Source of the DNA: Helicobacter pylori NQ4053 | GTDB lineage: Bacteria; Campylobacterota; Campylobacteria; Campylobacterales; Helicobacteraceae | Assembly (NCBI RefSeq): GCF_000274605.1 | Contig: NZ_AKNV01000002.1 | Span: forward strand, 124,001-188,000 | Direction: 5' to 3' | Length of the DNA: 64,000 bases | Shown: positions 36,262-47,200 of the stretch, one piece after another | Position numbering within the stretch: position 1 is the stretch's first letter | Layout: each line of letters begins with the position of its first letter | Position numbers and translations under genes: made by a program | Notes under the pieces: model-generated | The model's input: only the letters and a program-made list of their open reading frames with translations | What the model was told of the DNA's origin: nothing | Databases searched by the model: none

Positions 36262-37698
36262 TTGAAAAAAATCGCCCTTATTTTAGATGGCATTGTAGCA
36301 AAAAATTTTTTAGACTTGGTGCTAAGGCATTATTCTAATCATAATTTTTATATAGTGGTTGTCAAAGATGAGAGCCTTATCCCTAAAAACTACCCGAGCA
36401 CTTTCGCTTTTCATTGTTTTGATGCGACTTCCAGTTTTAGGCTTTTGCAGGTGTTAAACGATGAGGTGAGCGATGCGTTTTTAATCATACAAGATTTTAA
36501 AGAACAGCACATCATTCATAAAATCATTCAAACCCATTTCAAACGCATGCGCGTGGTTTTGAGCGTGAAAAAAGATGGTGAAAAAACTTTAGAAAATAAT
36601 GAAGAAAATAAAGATGAAAAGCTTATTTTGATTGATGAATTTGAAGTTTTAGCCAATAAATTCATTTCTCGTTTGCCTAATATCCCTAGCACCCCTAGAG
36701 AATTTGGGTTAGGCAAGGGCGAGATCATGGAGATTGATGTGCCTTTTGGGAGTATTTTTGCTTACAGACATATTGGCTCTATCAGGCAAAAAGAATACAG
36801 GATTGTAGGGCTTTATCGCAACGATGTTTTGTTGCTCTCCACTAAATCTTTGGTTATCCAGCCACGAGACATTCTTTTAGTGGCGGGTAATCCGGAAATT
36901 TTAAACGCGGTGTATCATCAAGTCAAAAGCAACGTGGGGCAGTTCCCAGCCCCCTTTGGTAAGAGCATTTATTTATACATTGATATGCGCTTACAAAGCC
37001 GAAAAGCGATGATGCGCGATGTGTATCAGGCCTTGTTTTTGCACAAACATTTAAAGAGCTACAAGCTCTATATCCAGGTTTTACACCCCACTAGCCCTAA
37101 GTTTTACCATAAATTTTTAGCGCTAGAAACCGAAAGCATTGAAGTGAATTTTGATTTTTACGGGAAAAGTTTTATCCAAAAACTCCATGAAGACCACCAG
37201 AAAAAAATGGGCCTAATCGTGGTAGGCAGAGAGCTTTTTTTCTTCAAAAAACACCGAAAAGCCTTGTATAAAACAGCCACCCCGGTTTATAAAACCAACA
37301 CTTCCGGCTTGTTTAAAACCTCTCAAAGCGTGGTGGTATTGAATGAAAGCTTGGATATTAATGAGGACATGTCTTCAGTGATTTTTGATGTGTCTATGCA
37401 AATGGATTTGGGCTTGTTGCTCTATGATTTTGACCCTAACAAGCGCTATAAAAACGAGATTGTCAATCATTATGAAAATTTAGCCAACACGCTCAACCGC
37501 AAGATTGAGATTTTCCAAACCGATATTAGAAATCCTATCATGTATCTCAATTCTTTAAGAAATCCCATTTTGCATTTCATGCCTTTTGAAGAGTGCATCA
37601 CGCACACGCGCTTTTGGTGGTTTTTATCCACTAAAGTGGAAAAATTAGCGTTTTTAAACGATGACAACCCTCAAATTTTTATCCCTGTAGCGGAGTGA
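36262..37698 (+). CDS. TrkA-related RCK-domain protein (COG3400 type)
   Basis: The 478-residue cytoplasmic protein starts with a Rossmann-like NAD-binding region ([20 protein letters not shown]) similar to the TrkA N-domain but without a clean GxGxxG. An RCK_C-like beta domain spans about residues 150-230 ([16 protein letters not shown] and RPDILLVAG-type motif [10 protein letters not shown]). The C-terminal half is probably another pair of such modules. It may sense ligands and gate a K+ transporter, but none is adjacent. The start TTG 36262 has AGGAAG 7 bases upstream; TTG 36256 is too close to it. Confidence 0.75.
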   Translation: MKKIALILDGIVAKNFLDLVLRHYSNHNFYIVVVKDESLIPKNYPSTFAFHCFDATSSFRLLQVLNDEVSDAFLIIQDFKEQHIIHKIIQTHFKRMRVVLSVKKDGEKTLENNEENKDEKLILIDEFEVLANKFISRLPNIPSTPREFGLGKGEIMEIDVPFGSIFAYRHIGSIRQKEYRIVGLYRNDVLLLSTKSLVIQPRDILLVAGNPEILNAVYHQVKSNVGQFPAPFGKSIYLYIDMRLQSRKAMMRDVYQALFLHKHLKSYKLYIQVLHPTSPKFYHKFLALETESIEVNFDFYGKSFIQKLHEDHQKKMGLIVVGRELFFFKKHRKALYKTATPVYKTNTSGLFKTSQSVVVLNESLDINEDMSSVIFDVSMQMDLGLLLYDFDPNKRYKNEIVNHYENLANTLNRKIEIFQTDIRNPIMYLNSLRNPILHFMPFEECITHTRFWWFLSTKVEKLAFLNDDNPQIFIPVAE

Positions 37699-37702
37699 AA
37701 GA

Positions 37703-38734
37703 ATGCAAGAAATTGTAATCCCTTTAAAAGAAAAAAGCTATAAAGTGTTTTTGGGGGAATTGCCTGAAATAAAATTGAAACAAAAAGCCCTCATCATTAG
37801 CGATAGCATCGTATCTGGGTTGCATTTATCGTATTTATTGGAGCGCTTGAAAGCCTTAGAAGTCAGAGTGTGCGTGATAGAGTCCGGAGAAAAATACAAG
37901 AATTTTCATTCATTAGAGCGCATTTTAAACAACGCCTTTGAAATGCAATTAAACCGCCATTCTTTAATGATAGCCCTTGGTGGGGGAGTGATAAGCGATA
38001 TGGTGGGGTTTGCGAGCAGTATTTATTTTAGGGGGATTGATTTTATTAATATCCCTACGACTTTACTTTCTCAAGTGGATGCGAGCGTGGGAGGGAAAAC
38101 AGGGATTAACACGCCTTATGGCAAGAACTTAATCGGATCGTTCCACCAGCCTAGAGCGGTTTATATTGATTTAGCTTTTTTAAAAACCCTTGAAAAAAGG
38201 GAATTTCAAGCAGGGGTGGCTGAAATCATTAAAATGGCGGTGTGTTTTGATAAAAGCTTGGTAGAAAGATTGGAAACAAAGGATTTAAAAGATTGTTTAG
38301 AAGAAGTAATCTTTCAAAGCGTCAGTATCAAAGCTCAAGTCGTTGTTCAAGATGAAAAAGAGCGAAATATTAGGGCTGGGTTGAACTATGGGCATACCTT
38401 TGGGCATGCGATAGAAAACGAGACTGATTATGAGCGATTTTTGCATGGCGAAGCGATCGCTATTGGCATGTGCATGGCGAATGATTTAGCCCTTTCTTTA
38501 GGCATGCTCACTTTAAAAGAATACGAACGCATAGAAAATTTATTGAAAAAATTTGATTTGATATTCAATTACAAAATTATTGATCTTCAAAAATTTTACG
38601 AACGCTTGTTTTTAGACAAAAAAAGCGAGAATAAGACAATCAAATTCATTCTGCCCAAAGGCATTGGAGCGTTTGAGATTGCCTCTCATATCCCTAAAGG
38701 AACGATTTTAAAGGTGTTAGAAAAATGGCATTAA
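37703..38734 (+). CDS. aroB: 3-dehydroquinate synthase AroB
   Basis: AroB is the second enzyme of the shikimate pathway, converting DAHP to 3-dehydroquinate with NAD and zinc. The 343-residue protein has [17 protein letters not shown] and the active-site segments [20 protein letters not shown] (overlapping the 20-residue limit in full), [13 protein letters not shown] and HGEAIAIGM, containing the metal-binding His and Glu. Length is normal. It starts 5 bases after the upstream stop and overlaps the channel gene by 10. Confidence 0.97.
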   Translation: MQEIVIPLKEKSYKVFLGELPEIKLKQKALIISDSIVSGLHLSYLLERLKALEVRVCVIESGEKYKNFHSLERILNNAFEMQLNRHSLMIALGGGVISDMVGFASSIYFRGIDFINIPTTLLSQVDASVGGKTGINTPYGKNLIGSFHQPRAVYIDLAFLKTLEKREFQAGVAEIIKMAVCFDKSLVERLETKDLKDCLEEVIFQSVSIKAQVVVQDEKERNIRAGLNYGHTFGHAIENETDYERFLHGEAIAIGMCMANDLALSLGMLTLKEYERIENLLKKFDLIFNYKIIDLQKFYERLFLDKKSENKTIKFILPKGIGAFEIASHIPKGTILKVLEKWH

Positions 38735-40296
38735 GGGTATTATTATTCTTTTGTTTTTTGTTTTTGCAAGCAGAAGATAAGAGCCAAGAATTATCCTCTA
38801 TACAAAAACAAATGGCTTTGGTGGATAAAAAACTCGCCAAAGACGATAACGTGTGGTTGAAAAAATTTGAAAACTACAAGATTTACAACCAAATTTATAC
38901 CGAAAAAGAGAGCGTGAGGCAGGAATTAAGGCGTTTAAAAAATAAAAAAAGCAAGGATTTATTAAAGATTAGCACATTAGAGCATACCTTAAAGGCTTTA
39001 GAGTCTCAACAAAAAATGTTTGAAAGCTATGGGGTCAATCCTTTTAAGGACTTGATAGAGCGCCCCAATATCCCCAATATCCCTAATATCGCTAACCCTA
39101 TTGCAATCATTGATGGCATCTCTTTCATTAAAAGCATGCGTTTAAAGCATGAAAGTCTTAAAAATAACCAAACTGCTTTAGAAGAAGTTTTAAAGCTTCT
39201 AGATCAAAAACACCAGCTTTTAAATCAGTGGCATGCTTTGGATAAAAGCGCGAAATTGAGCGATGAGATTTATCAAACTCAAGCCAAACGCTTAGAATTG
39301 CAAGGGGCTCAAAACATTCTAAAAACCACGATCGGGATTTTCCAAAAAGACAGCGATGAAGCTATAAGCATTGTCAAATCTCAAGTTAAAAACCAGCTTT
39401 TTAAATTGGTTTATGTGTTTTTAGCGGCCCTTTTGAGCGTGGTGTTTGCGTGGATTTTAAAAATCATTTCCAGTAAATACATTGAAAATAATGAGCGCGT
39501 CTATACCGTGAATAAAGCCATTAACTTCGTGAATGTGAGCGTGATCATTTTAATCTTTCTTTTTTCTTATTTAGAAAACGTTACTTACTTGGTAACGGTT
39601 TTAGGCTTTGCGAGCGCGGGCTTAGCGATTGCGATGAAAGATTTGTTCATGAGCTTGCTCGGGTGGTTTATCATTTTGATTGGGGGGAGCGTGCATGTGG
39701 GCGATAGGGTGCGTATCGCTAAGGGGACGGATATTTTTATTGGCGATGTGTTGGATATTTCTATGTTGCACATTACGATTTTAGAAGATGTAACCTTTAC
39801 CACCTACACGAACAACAGGAGAGCGGGCCGAATTATCTTTGTGCCTAATAATTATATTTTCACCACCATGTTCGCTAATTACAGCCATTTTGGGATGAAA
39901 ACGGTTTGGGATGGGGTGGATTTTTGCGTTACATTTGATTCTGATTTTAAAAAAGCTTCTAAAATTGCGCTCAACATCGCTACAGAATTGTCTAAAGAAT
40001 ACACGGATATTACCTATAAACAGCTCAATAAAATGCGCGACCGGTATTCTTTAAGGAGTTTGAGCGTCAAGCCTCGATGCTTTTTGATGCCTGAAAGTAA
40101 CGGGATAAAAATCTCGGTGTGGTATCAAACCAATTCGTATGCCACCATGTCTTTGAGGAGCAAGATTGTGGCTGAAATTGTTGAAGCTTTTTTGAAAGAA
40201 GAAAATATTCATATCGCTTATACGACCAGCAAGCTGCTTAAAGTGGATGCTGATGCTCTAGGCGATGGTTTTGGGAATAAAAGGGAACAAAAATGA
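38725..40296 (+). CDS. MscS-type mechanosensitive channel
   Basis: The 523-residue protein has a signal peptide (about residues 1-16), a periplasmic coiled-coil domain (about 20-215), and three to four transmembrane helices (about 225-325). The pore helix and MscS core read [19 protein letters not shown] and [12 protein letters not shown]. The C-terminal domain is the MscS vestibule. The long N-terminal extension resembles MscK/YnaI-like channels. It opens on osmotic downshock (family knowledge). Its N-domain has a short (PNI)n repeat near residue 113. It overlaps aroB and mtaB. Confidence 0.88.
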   Translation: MALRVLLFFCFLFLQAEDKSQELSSIQKQMALVDKKLAKDDNVWLKKFENYKIYNQIYTEKESVRQELRRLKNKKSKDLLKISTLEHTLKALESQQKMFESYGVNPFKDLIERPNIPNIPNIANPIAIIDGISFIKSMRLKHESLKNNQTALEEVLKLLDQKHQLLNQWHALDKSAKLSDEIYQTQAKRLELQGAQNILKTTIGIFQKDSDEAISIVKSQVKNQLFKLVYVFLAALLSVVFAWILKIISSKYIENNERVYTVNKAINFVNVSVIILIFLFSYLENVTYLVTVLGFASAGLAIAMKDLFMSLLGWFIILIGGSVHVGDRVRIAKGTDIFIGDVLDISMLHITILEDVTFTTYTNNRRAGRIIFVPNNYIFTTMFANYSHFGMKTVWDGVDFCVTFDSDFKKASKIALNIATELSKEYTDITYKQLNKMRDRYSLRSLSVKPRCFLMPESNGIKISVWYQTNSYATMSLRSKIVAEIVEAFLKEENIHIAYTTSKLLKVDADALGDGFGNKREQK

Positions 40297-41549
40297 AAAA
40301 AGTCTATTTCAAAACTTTTGGGTGCAGGACGAATCTTTTTGACACGCAAGTGATGGGCGAGAATTTGAAAGACTTTAGCGCGACTTTAGAAGAACAAGAA
40401 GCCGATATTATTGTGATCAATTCTTGCACCGTGACTAATGGGGCCGATAGCGCAGTAAGGAGTTACGCTAAAAAAATGGCACGATTGGATAAGGAAGTGT
40501 TATTTACTGGTTGTGGGGTGAAAACCCAAGGCAAAGAGCTTTTTGAAAAAGGGTTTTTAAAGGGCGTTTTTGGGCATGACAATAAAGAAAAGATTAATGC
40601 GCTTTTACAAGAAAAAAAGCGTTTTTTTATAGATGATAATTTAGAAAACAAGCACTTAGACACCACGATGGTGAGCGAGTTTGTGGGAAAAACTAGGGCG
40701 TTTATCAAGATCCAAGAAGGCTGTGATTTTGATTGCAATTATTGCATTATCCCAAGCGTGAGAGGGAGGGCTAGGAGTTTTGAAGAAAGGAAAATTTTAG
40801 AGCAAGTGGGTCTTTTATGCTCTAAAGGCGTTCAAGAAGTGGTTTTAACCGGCACCAATGTGGGGAGCTATGGGAAAGATAAAGAAAGCAATATCGCAAG
40901 GTTGATTAAAAAATTAAGCCAGATTGCTGGATTAAAACGCATAAGGATTGGGAGTTTAGAGCCTAATCAAATCAACGATGAATTTTTAGAGCTTTTAGAA
41001 GAGGATTTTTTAGAAAAACATTTGCATATCGCTTTACAGCACAGCCATGATTTCATGCTAGAGAGGATGAATAGAAGAAACCGCACTAAAAGCGATAGGG
41101 AATTATTAGAGGTAATCGCTTCTAAAAATTTTGCTATTGGCACGGATTTTATTGTAGGGCATCCGGGCGAGAGCGGAAGCGTTTTTGAAAAAGCGTTTAA
41201 AAATTTAGAAAGCTTGCCTTTAACGCACATCCACCCTTTTATTTACAGCAAACGAAAAGACACCCCCTCTAGCTTGATGCATGATAGCGTGAGCTTGGAA
41301 GATTCTAAAAAGCGTTTGAATGCGATTAAAGATTTGATTTTGCATAAAAATAAGGCGTTTAGGCAATTGCAACTCAAGCTCAACACGCCCCTAAAAGCCT
41401 TAGTGGAAGCGCAAAAAGACGGCGAATTTAAAGCCTTAGATCAATTCTTTAACCCCATTAAAATCAAAAGCGATAAGCCTTTAAGGGCTAGTTTTTTAGA
41501 AATCAAAGAGTATGAAATTAAGGAGAGGGAAAATCATGCCGTTTTCTAA
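40293..41549 (+). CDS. mtaB: tRNA t6A37 methylthiotransferase MtaB
   Basis: This radical-SAM enzyme converts t6A37 to ms2t6A37 in tRNAs reading ANN codons. The 418 residues have FKTFGCRTNLFDTQVMGE, INSCTVTNGADSAVRSY and FTGCGVKTQ in the N-terminal cluster domain, then the radical-SAM CDFDCNYCIIPSVRGR. The QHSHDFMLERMNRR segment separates MtaB from MiaB. The C-terminal TRAM-like part is short. The ATGA overlap with the channel gene and a 14-base overlap with the FtsH-like gene indicate one operon. Confidence 0.94.
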   Translation: MKKVYFKTFGCRTNLFDTQVMGENLKDFSATLEEQEADIIVINSCTVTNGADSAVRSYAKKMARLDKEVLFTGCGVKTQGKELFEKGFLKGVFGHDNKEKINALLQEKKRFFIDDNLENKHLDTTMVSEFVGKTRAFIKIQEGCDFDCNYCIIPSVRGRARSFEERKILEQVGLLCSKGVQEVVLTGTNVGSYGKDKESNIARLIKKLSQIAGLKRIRIGSLEPNQINDEFLELLEEDFLEKHLHIALQHSHDFMLERMNRRNRTKSDRELLEVIASKNFAIGTDFIVGHPGESGSVFEKAFKNLESLPLTHIHPFIYSKRKDTPSSLMHDSVSLEDSKKRLNAIKDLILHKNKAFRQLQLKLNTPLKALVEAQKDGEFKALDQFFNPIKIKSDKPLRASFLEIKEYEIKERENHAVF

Positions 41550-43188
41550 ATTTTTAGAAAATCTCACCGCTCCCTTTAAACGCATTAAAAACCGCTCGCT
41601 TGTTTTGGCGTTAGGGTTTTTGATCCTTACTTTTTGTTTGCTCCTTTTTTTAGTTTTGAGCGATGTTTCTAGGCTCATATCGGGTAAGGACTTTTTTTAT
41701 GTGATCCAATCCCACCCTAAGCAAACTCTAATTGAAGATGAAAATTATTTTTATGCCAATAAAGGACTTTATAAAACCAACAAAGAAGCCTTTTTAAGAG
41801 CCTATAAAATCCCAGAAAGCATGCCCATAGAAAGACGAGAAAATTTAAGCAAGGGTTCTAAAATGAATTTAGCGTTGCTTTTTTTCATTTCTAGCATGCT
41901 TTTTGGGATCTTTTGGCGCTTGCCCAAACGATTGGACACTAAAATGAGTTTAGAAAGTGCACACAAAAACGAATTAGAAAATGCATTCCAGCGATACGAC
42001 GCGCTAGGGGTGCGTTTTGAAGACATTGCAGGGGTGGATGAAGTTAAAGAAGAATTATTAGAAGTGATAGACTATTTAAAAAACCCTAAAAAATACCAGG
42101 ATTTAGGGATTTTTCTCCCTAAAGGCGTGCTTTTAATCGGGCCTCCTGGAGTGGGCAAAACCATGATCGCTAAAGCCTTAGCGAGTGAAGCTAAAGTGCC
42201 GTTTTTTTATGAAAGCGGGAGCGCGTTTTCTCAAATTTATGTGGGGGCTGGGGCTAAAAAAGTGCATGAACTTTTCATGCATGCTAAAAGGCATGCCCCC
42301 TCTATTATTTTCATTGATGAAATTGATGCTTTGGGTAAGGCTAGGGGAGGGCATAGGAGCGATGAGAGAGAGGCCACGCTCAATCAGCTTTTAACCGAAA
42401 TGGATGGGTTTTTACAAAACGATGAGGTGGTGGTGATAGGAGCGACTAACCAAATGGAAGTGATGGATGAAGCGCTATTAAGGAGCAAACGATTTGATCG
42501 GCGTATTTTCATTTCTTTACCGGATTTACTAGAAAGACAAAGCATTTTAGAAAAGCTTTTAGAAAACAAAAAACACGCGCTAGATTATCTTAAGATCGCT
42601 AAAATTTGCGTGGGTTTTAGCGGGGCGATGTTGGCAACTTTAATCAATGAAAGCGCTTTAAACGCCCTCAAACATCAACGAACCGAAATCGCTGAGAGCG
42701 ACATTTTAGAAGTGAAAGACAAGATCGCTTACGGCAAGAAAAAACCCCAAACCTTAGACGAAAACCAAAAAGAATTAGTCGCTTTGTATCAAAGCGCGAA
42801 AGCCTTGAGTGCGTATTGGCTAGAAATTGAATTTGATAAAGTGCCTTTATTGGGGGAATTTATCGCTTTTAATGAAAATAAAATCCATAGCGAGAGCGAG
42901 ATTAAAAATTACATTAAAGTGTATTTGAGTGGGACGATTATTTTAGAGTTGCTCTATAAAGAGCGTTATAGTCTGTCTAAACAGGACTTGCAAAAAGCGA
43001 AATTTTTGAATGAATTTATGGCTAGCGAGCTTCTTTTAACCCCTACAAAAGAGTCTTTAAGCGTTCTTTATGAAGAGCAACTGGAGTTTTTAAAGCCGCA
43101 AATTGCAGCTTGCAAGCGATTAAGCGCTCTACTATTAGAGCAAGAATATTTAGAACATTCTAATTTGTATGATTTGTTGAACGGATGA
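41536..43188 (+). CDS. FtsH-like membrane AAA ATPase without protease motif
   Basis: The 550-residue protein has two transmembrane helices (about 22-43 and 109-127) and an intact FtsH AAA domain: Walker A GPPGVGKT near 202, Walker B IIFIDEIDALG near 257, and SRH ending SKRFDRRIFI. In the following region, where FtsH has the zinc motif HEAGH, this protein has YQSAK (418-422): both His and Glu are gone. So it should hydrolyse ATP but not peptide bonds. Start ATG 41536 follows GAGGGA; a longer frame from 41512 lacks a ribosome site. Overlaps mtaB and bioV. Confidence 0.88.
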   Translation: MPFSKFLENLTAPFKRIKNRSLVLALGFLILTFCLLLFLVLSDVSRLISGKDFFYVIQSHPKQTLIEDENYFYANKGLYKTNKEAFLRAYKIPESMPIERRENLSKGSKMNLALLFFISSMLFGIFWRLPKRLDTKMSLESAHKNELENAFQRYDALGVRFEDIAGVDEVKEELLEVIDYLKNPKKYQDLGIFLPKGVLLIGPPGVGKTMIAKALASEAKVPFFYESGSAFSQIYVGAGAKKVHELFMHAKRHAPSIIFIDEIDALGKARGGHRSDEREATLNQLLTEMDGFLQNDEVVVIGATNQMEVMDEALLRSKRFDRRIFISLPDLLERQSILEKLLENKKHALDYLKIAKICVGFSGAMLATLINESALNALKHQRTEIAESDILEVKDKIAYGKKKPQTLDENQKELVALYQSAKALSAYWLEIEFDKVPLLGEFIAFNENKIHSESEIKNYIKVYLSGTIILELLYKERYSLSKQDLQKAKFLNEFMASELLLTPTKESLSVLYEEQLEFLKPQIAACKRLSALLLEQEYLEHSNLYDLLNG

Positions 43189-43709
43189 AAATGCGTTTTT
43201 TTAGTGGTTTTGGGTTCATTAATGAAAGCGTTTTGTTTGAAGAGTGGCTTTTAAAAGGGGCTTATGATGTGTCAGGCTTTTCTATGGGGGCGATTAAGGC
43301 GATAGAATACGCCTATGATGAAGTCTTACAACAGCGGCGCATCCATTCCTTGTTATTGTTTTCGCCGTGCATGCTAGCGCATAAGAGTTTGGCGTTCAAA
43401 CGCTTGCAACTTTCTTCGTTTCAAAAAGATCCGCAAAGCTACATGGATAACTTTTATCAAGCCGTGGGCTTGAACGCCCAATTGGAGCGTTTTAAAAAAA
43501 TGGGTTCTTTAGAAGAATTGGAATCTTTATTGGATTACAAGTATAGTGATTCTATAATTAGATTTTTATTGGAAAAGGGCGTGAAGATTGAAGTGTTTAT
43601 CGGTTTAAAAGATAGAATCACTGACATTCAAGCCCTTTTAGAATTTTTTATGCCCTTAGTTCAAGTGTGGCAGTTTAAGGATTGTAACCATTTGTTGCAA
43701 AAATCTTAA
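43185..43709 (+). CDS. bioV: pimeloyl-ACP methyl ester esterase BioV
   Basis: BioV removes the methyl ester from pimeloyl-ACP methyl ester in biotin synthesis, and replaces BioH in Helicobacter (established for H. pylori; the identification here is by recalled sequence). The 174-residue protein is a compact alpha/beta hydrolase with the nucleophile in SGFSMGA (Ser33), a candidate acidic residue in GLKDRITD and a candidate His in DCNHLLQKS at the C-terminus. It starts at ATG 43185, overlapping the previous stop (ATGA); ATG 43191 is an alternative. Confidence 0.82.
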   Translation: MKMRFFSGFGFINESVLFEEWLLKGAYDVSGFSMGAIKAIEYAYDEVLQQRRIHSLLLFSPCMLAHKSLAFKRLQLSSFQKDPQSYMDNFYQAVGLNAQLERFKKMGSLEELESLLDYKYSDSIIRFLLEKGVKIEVFIGLKDRITDIQALLEFFMPLVQVWQFKDCNHLLQKS

Positions 43710-43721
43710 AAAAGGTGGAAG

Positions 43722-44195
43722 ATGAAAAAATTTGGTTTAGGGGTGTATTTGCTTCTTTTAGGCATTTTGGGCGGCTCTTTGATCACTTTAGGGATGATGG
43801 TCGCACCCATTGTTTTCAAAGCCCCAAGCATTTTGCCTGAATTTAATTTGACTTTGTTTGAGAGCGGGAAACTCATGTCGCAAATCATTGTGCGTTTCAA
43901 TTTCCTTTTAGGCGCGATCGGTTTTGTGGTGTTACTTTATGAAATCATTTCGTTTATCTACTCTAAAAGATCGTTAGTGTATTTGATTCTTGGCGTGGCG
44001 ATAGGGGCGTTGTGTTTGCTCTTTGTTTTTTATTACACGCCTTATATTTTAAACGCTCAAAAAGTGGGCGAAGCCGCAATTCAAAGCGCTGAATTTGCCC
44101 GCTCGCACGCTCAAAGCGAATGGCTGTTTAAGGAATTGCTTGTGCTGGTGTGCGCTTTGTTTTTCTTGCGTTTGTTTGGGAAAAATGCACTTTAG
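43722..44195 (+). CDS. DUF4149-like four-helix membrane protein
   Basis: The function is unknown. The 157-residue protein has four hydrophobic helices (about residues 5-30, 58-78, 85-105, 135-152). The motif MMVAPIVFKAPSILPEFN after helix 1 and the loop before the last helix (FARSHAQSEWLF) fit the DUF4149/TMEM205 family. The start is ATG with AAGGTGGAAG upstream, 12 bases after bioV. imaA follows after a 67-base gap with palindromic sequence. Confidence 0.75.
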   Translation: MKKFGLGVYLLLLGILGGSLITLGMMVAPIVFKAPSILPEFNLTLFESGKLMSQIIVRFNFLLGAIGFVVLLYEIISFIYSKRSLVYLILGVAIGALCLLFVFYYTPYILNAQKVGEAAIQSAEFARSHAQSEWLFKELLVLVCALFFLRLFGKNAL

Positions 44196-44199
44196 TCCC

Positions 44200-44214
44200 T
44201 TTGATTTAATCAAA
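44200..44214. promoter_or_regulatory. palindrome upstream of imaA
   Basis: TTTGATTTAATCAAA is a perfect 7-1-7 palindrome in the 67-base gap before imaA. It would lie near the -35 position if the weak TACCAT at 44231 acts as -10. It is a candidate operator; the binding factor is unknown. Expression of this gene is reported to be acid-responsive through ArsRS (recollection). Confidence 0.4.
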
Positions 44215-44262
44215 TGAGAGAGTTTTTGGCTACCATCTAGAAAATGAGAAGGTAGCGTTTAA

Positions 44263-47200
44263 ATGAAACAATTTAAAAAGAAACCAAAAAAGATAAAACG
44301 ATCGCATCAAAATCAAAAAACAATCTTAAAGCGTCCTTTATGGCTCGCACCTTTACTGATCAGCGGGTTTGCTAGTGGGGCGTATGCGAATAATCTGTGG
44401 GATTTGTTAAACCCAAAAGTGGGGGGTGAGTATGTGCATTGGGTTAAGGGCAGTCAGTATTGCGCATGGTGGGAATTTGCAGGGTGTTTAAAGAATGTAT
44501 GGGGGGCAAATCATAAAGGCTATGATGCTGGAAATGCCGCTAATTATTTGTCTTCTCAAAACTATCAAGCCATTTCTGTGGGTAGTGGGAATGAAACGGG
44601 GACTTATAGTTTAAGCGGTTTTACCAATTATGTTGGGGGCAATCTCACGATCAATCTAGGCAATAGCGTTGTTTTAGATTTAAGCGGTTCTAATAGTTTC
44701 ACTTCGTATCAAGGTTATAATCAAGGTAAAGATGATGTAACATTTACGGTTGGCACAATCAATTTAAACGGCGCTTTAGAAGTGGGCAATCGTGTGGGAT
44801 CGGGAGCTGGCACGCACACCGGCACAGCCACTTTAAACTTGAACGCTAATAAGGTTACTATCAATTCTAATATCAGTGCGTATAAAACTTCGCAAGTGAA
44901 TATAGGCAACGCTAACAGCGCCATTACCATTGGTTCGGTTTCTTTAAGTGGGGATACTTGCAGTTCTTTAGCTAAAATTGGCAGTGGGGCTAATTGCTCC
45001 ACTTCAGGGCCTAGCTATTCTTTTAAAGGCACGACTAACGCTACTAATACGACCTTTAGCAACGCAAGCGGCAGTTTCACTTTTGAAGAGAACGCCACTT
45101 TTAGCGGGGCGAAATGGAATGGGGGGGCATTCACTTTCAATAAGGGATTTAGTGCTACCAATAATACCGCTTTTAATAGCGGTAGTTTCACTTTCAAAGA
45201 TACAAGTTCTTTTAATGGTGCAACTTTTAGTAACGCCACATACACTTTTAACAATCAAGCCACTTTTCAAAACAGCTTCTTTAATGGGGGGGCTTTTACT
45301 TTTAACAACCAAAGTAATCCAGCTAACAGCGCTCAGCACCCCCAAATTCAAAACAGCTCTTTTAGTGGTAACGCTACCACTCTTAAGGGCTTTGTGAATT
45401 TCCAGCAAGCCTTTAACAATTCAAACCACCAACTAACGATCCAAAACGCTTCCTTTAATAACGCTACTTTCAACAATACCGGTAAAATCACTATAGAAAA
45501 AGATGCGAGTTTTAACAACACAACATTCAGTACTTCTGTTGATGCAAACAACATGACTATTACCGGTAGCGTTACTTTAAGCGGTAAGAATGATTTGGAA
45601 AATGGCTCAACCCTTGATTTTGGGAGTTCTAAAATCACTCTCGCTCAAGGGACGACTTTTAACCTTACAAGTTTAGGCAGTGAGAAGAGCGTAACGATTT
45701 TAAATTCTAGCGGTGGGATCACTTATAATCATCTTTTAAACCATGCACTCAATAGCCTGACAAACGCTTTAAAAACGAACGAAAGCCCTTCAAAGCCGCA
45801 AAGTTTCGCTCAAGGTTTGTGGGATATGATCACTTACAATGGGGTTACCGGACAGCTTTTGAATGAAAACGCTGCAACACCTAAACTCGCTAATGCTTCG
45901 CCCTCTGCACCCACTAAAGACTCCCCACAAGTCTATCAAGTGGGCTATAAAATAGGGGATACTATCTACAAACTGCAAGAAACTTTCAGCCATAATTCCA
46001 TCATTATCCAGGCTTTAGAGAGCGGGACTTACACGCCACCCCCTACAATCAGCGGATCACAATTTGACTTATCCGCTTCAAATTATATCAATTCTGACAT
46101 GCCTTGGTATGATCATAAATATTACATCCCCAAATCTCAAAATTTTACAGAGAACGGGACTTATTACTTGCCGAGCGTTCAAATATGGGGGAGCTACACT
46201 AACTCGTTTAAACAGACCTTTAGCGCGAGTAATAGCAATCTGGTGATTGGGTATAACTCAACATGGACTGGAAATAGCGTTTCTTCTAGCGACACGGTGT
46301 CTTTTGGGGACACTTCAGGGAGCGTTCTTAATGGGCATTGTGGGCCTTGGCCCTATTACCAATGCACAGGCACGACTAACGGCACTTATAGCGCTTATCA
46401 TGTCTATATCACAGCGAATCTGCGTTCTGGCAATCGTGTAGGCACGGGTGGGGCAGCCAATCTGGTTTTTAATGGGGTAGATAGTATCAATATCGCTAAC
46501 GCTACTATCACGCAGCATAACGCCGGGGCTTATTCAAGCTCCATGACTTTTTCCACGCAAAACATGGATAGTTCGCAGAATTTGAATGGTCTAAACGCTA
46601 ACGGCAAACTTTCAGTGTATGGCACAACTTTCACTAACCAAGCCAAAGACGGGAAATTCACTTTCAATGCAGGGCAAGCGACTTTTGAAAACACCAACTT
46701 TAATGGAGGGAGTTACCAATTCAGCGGCGATAGCTTGAATTTTTCAAATAACAACCAGTTCAACAGCGGTTCGTTTGAGATTAGCGCAAAAAACGCTTCG
46801 TTCAATAACGCTAACTTTAACAATAGTGCTTCTTTTAATTTCAATAATTCTAGCGCGACCACTTCGTTTATAGGGGATTTCACTAACGCTAATTCAAATT
46901 TGCAAATCGCCGGGAACGCTGTTTTTGGGAACTCTACTAATGACTCTCAAAATACCGCTAATTTTAATAATACCGGCTCTGTTAATATTGCAGGGAATGC
47001 AACTTTTGATAACGTGGCTTTTAATGGCCCAACAAACACGAGCGTGAAAGGGCAAGTTACTTTAAATAACATCACTTTAAAAAACTTGAACGCCCCTTTG
47101 TCTTTTGGCGATGGGACGATTACTTTTAACGCTCATTCGGTGATTAATATTGGTGAAGCTATCACTAATGGCAACCCTATCACCCTTGTAAGCTCTTCTA

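Noticed and set aside
44978..45408. Overlapping frames on both strands within imaA
   Set aside because: Low-complexity Asn/Ser repeats keep other frames open by chance.
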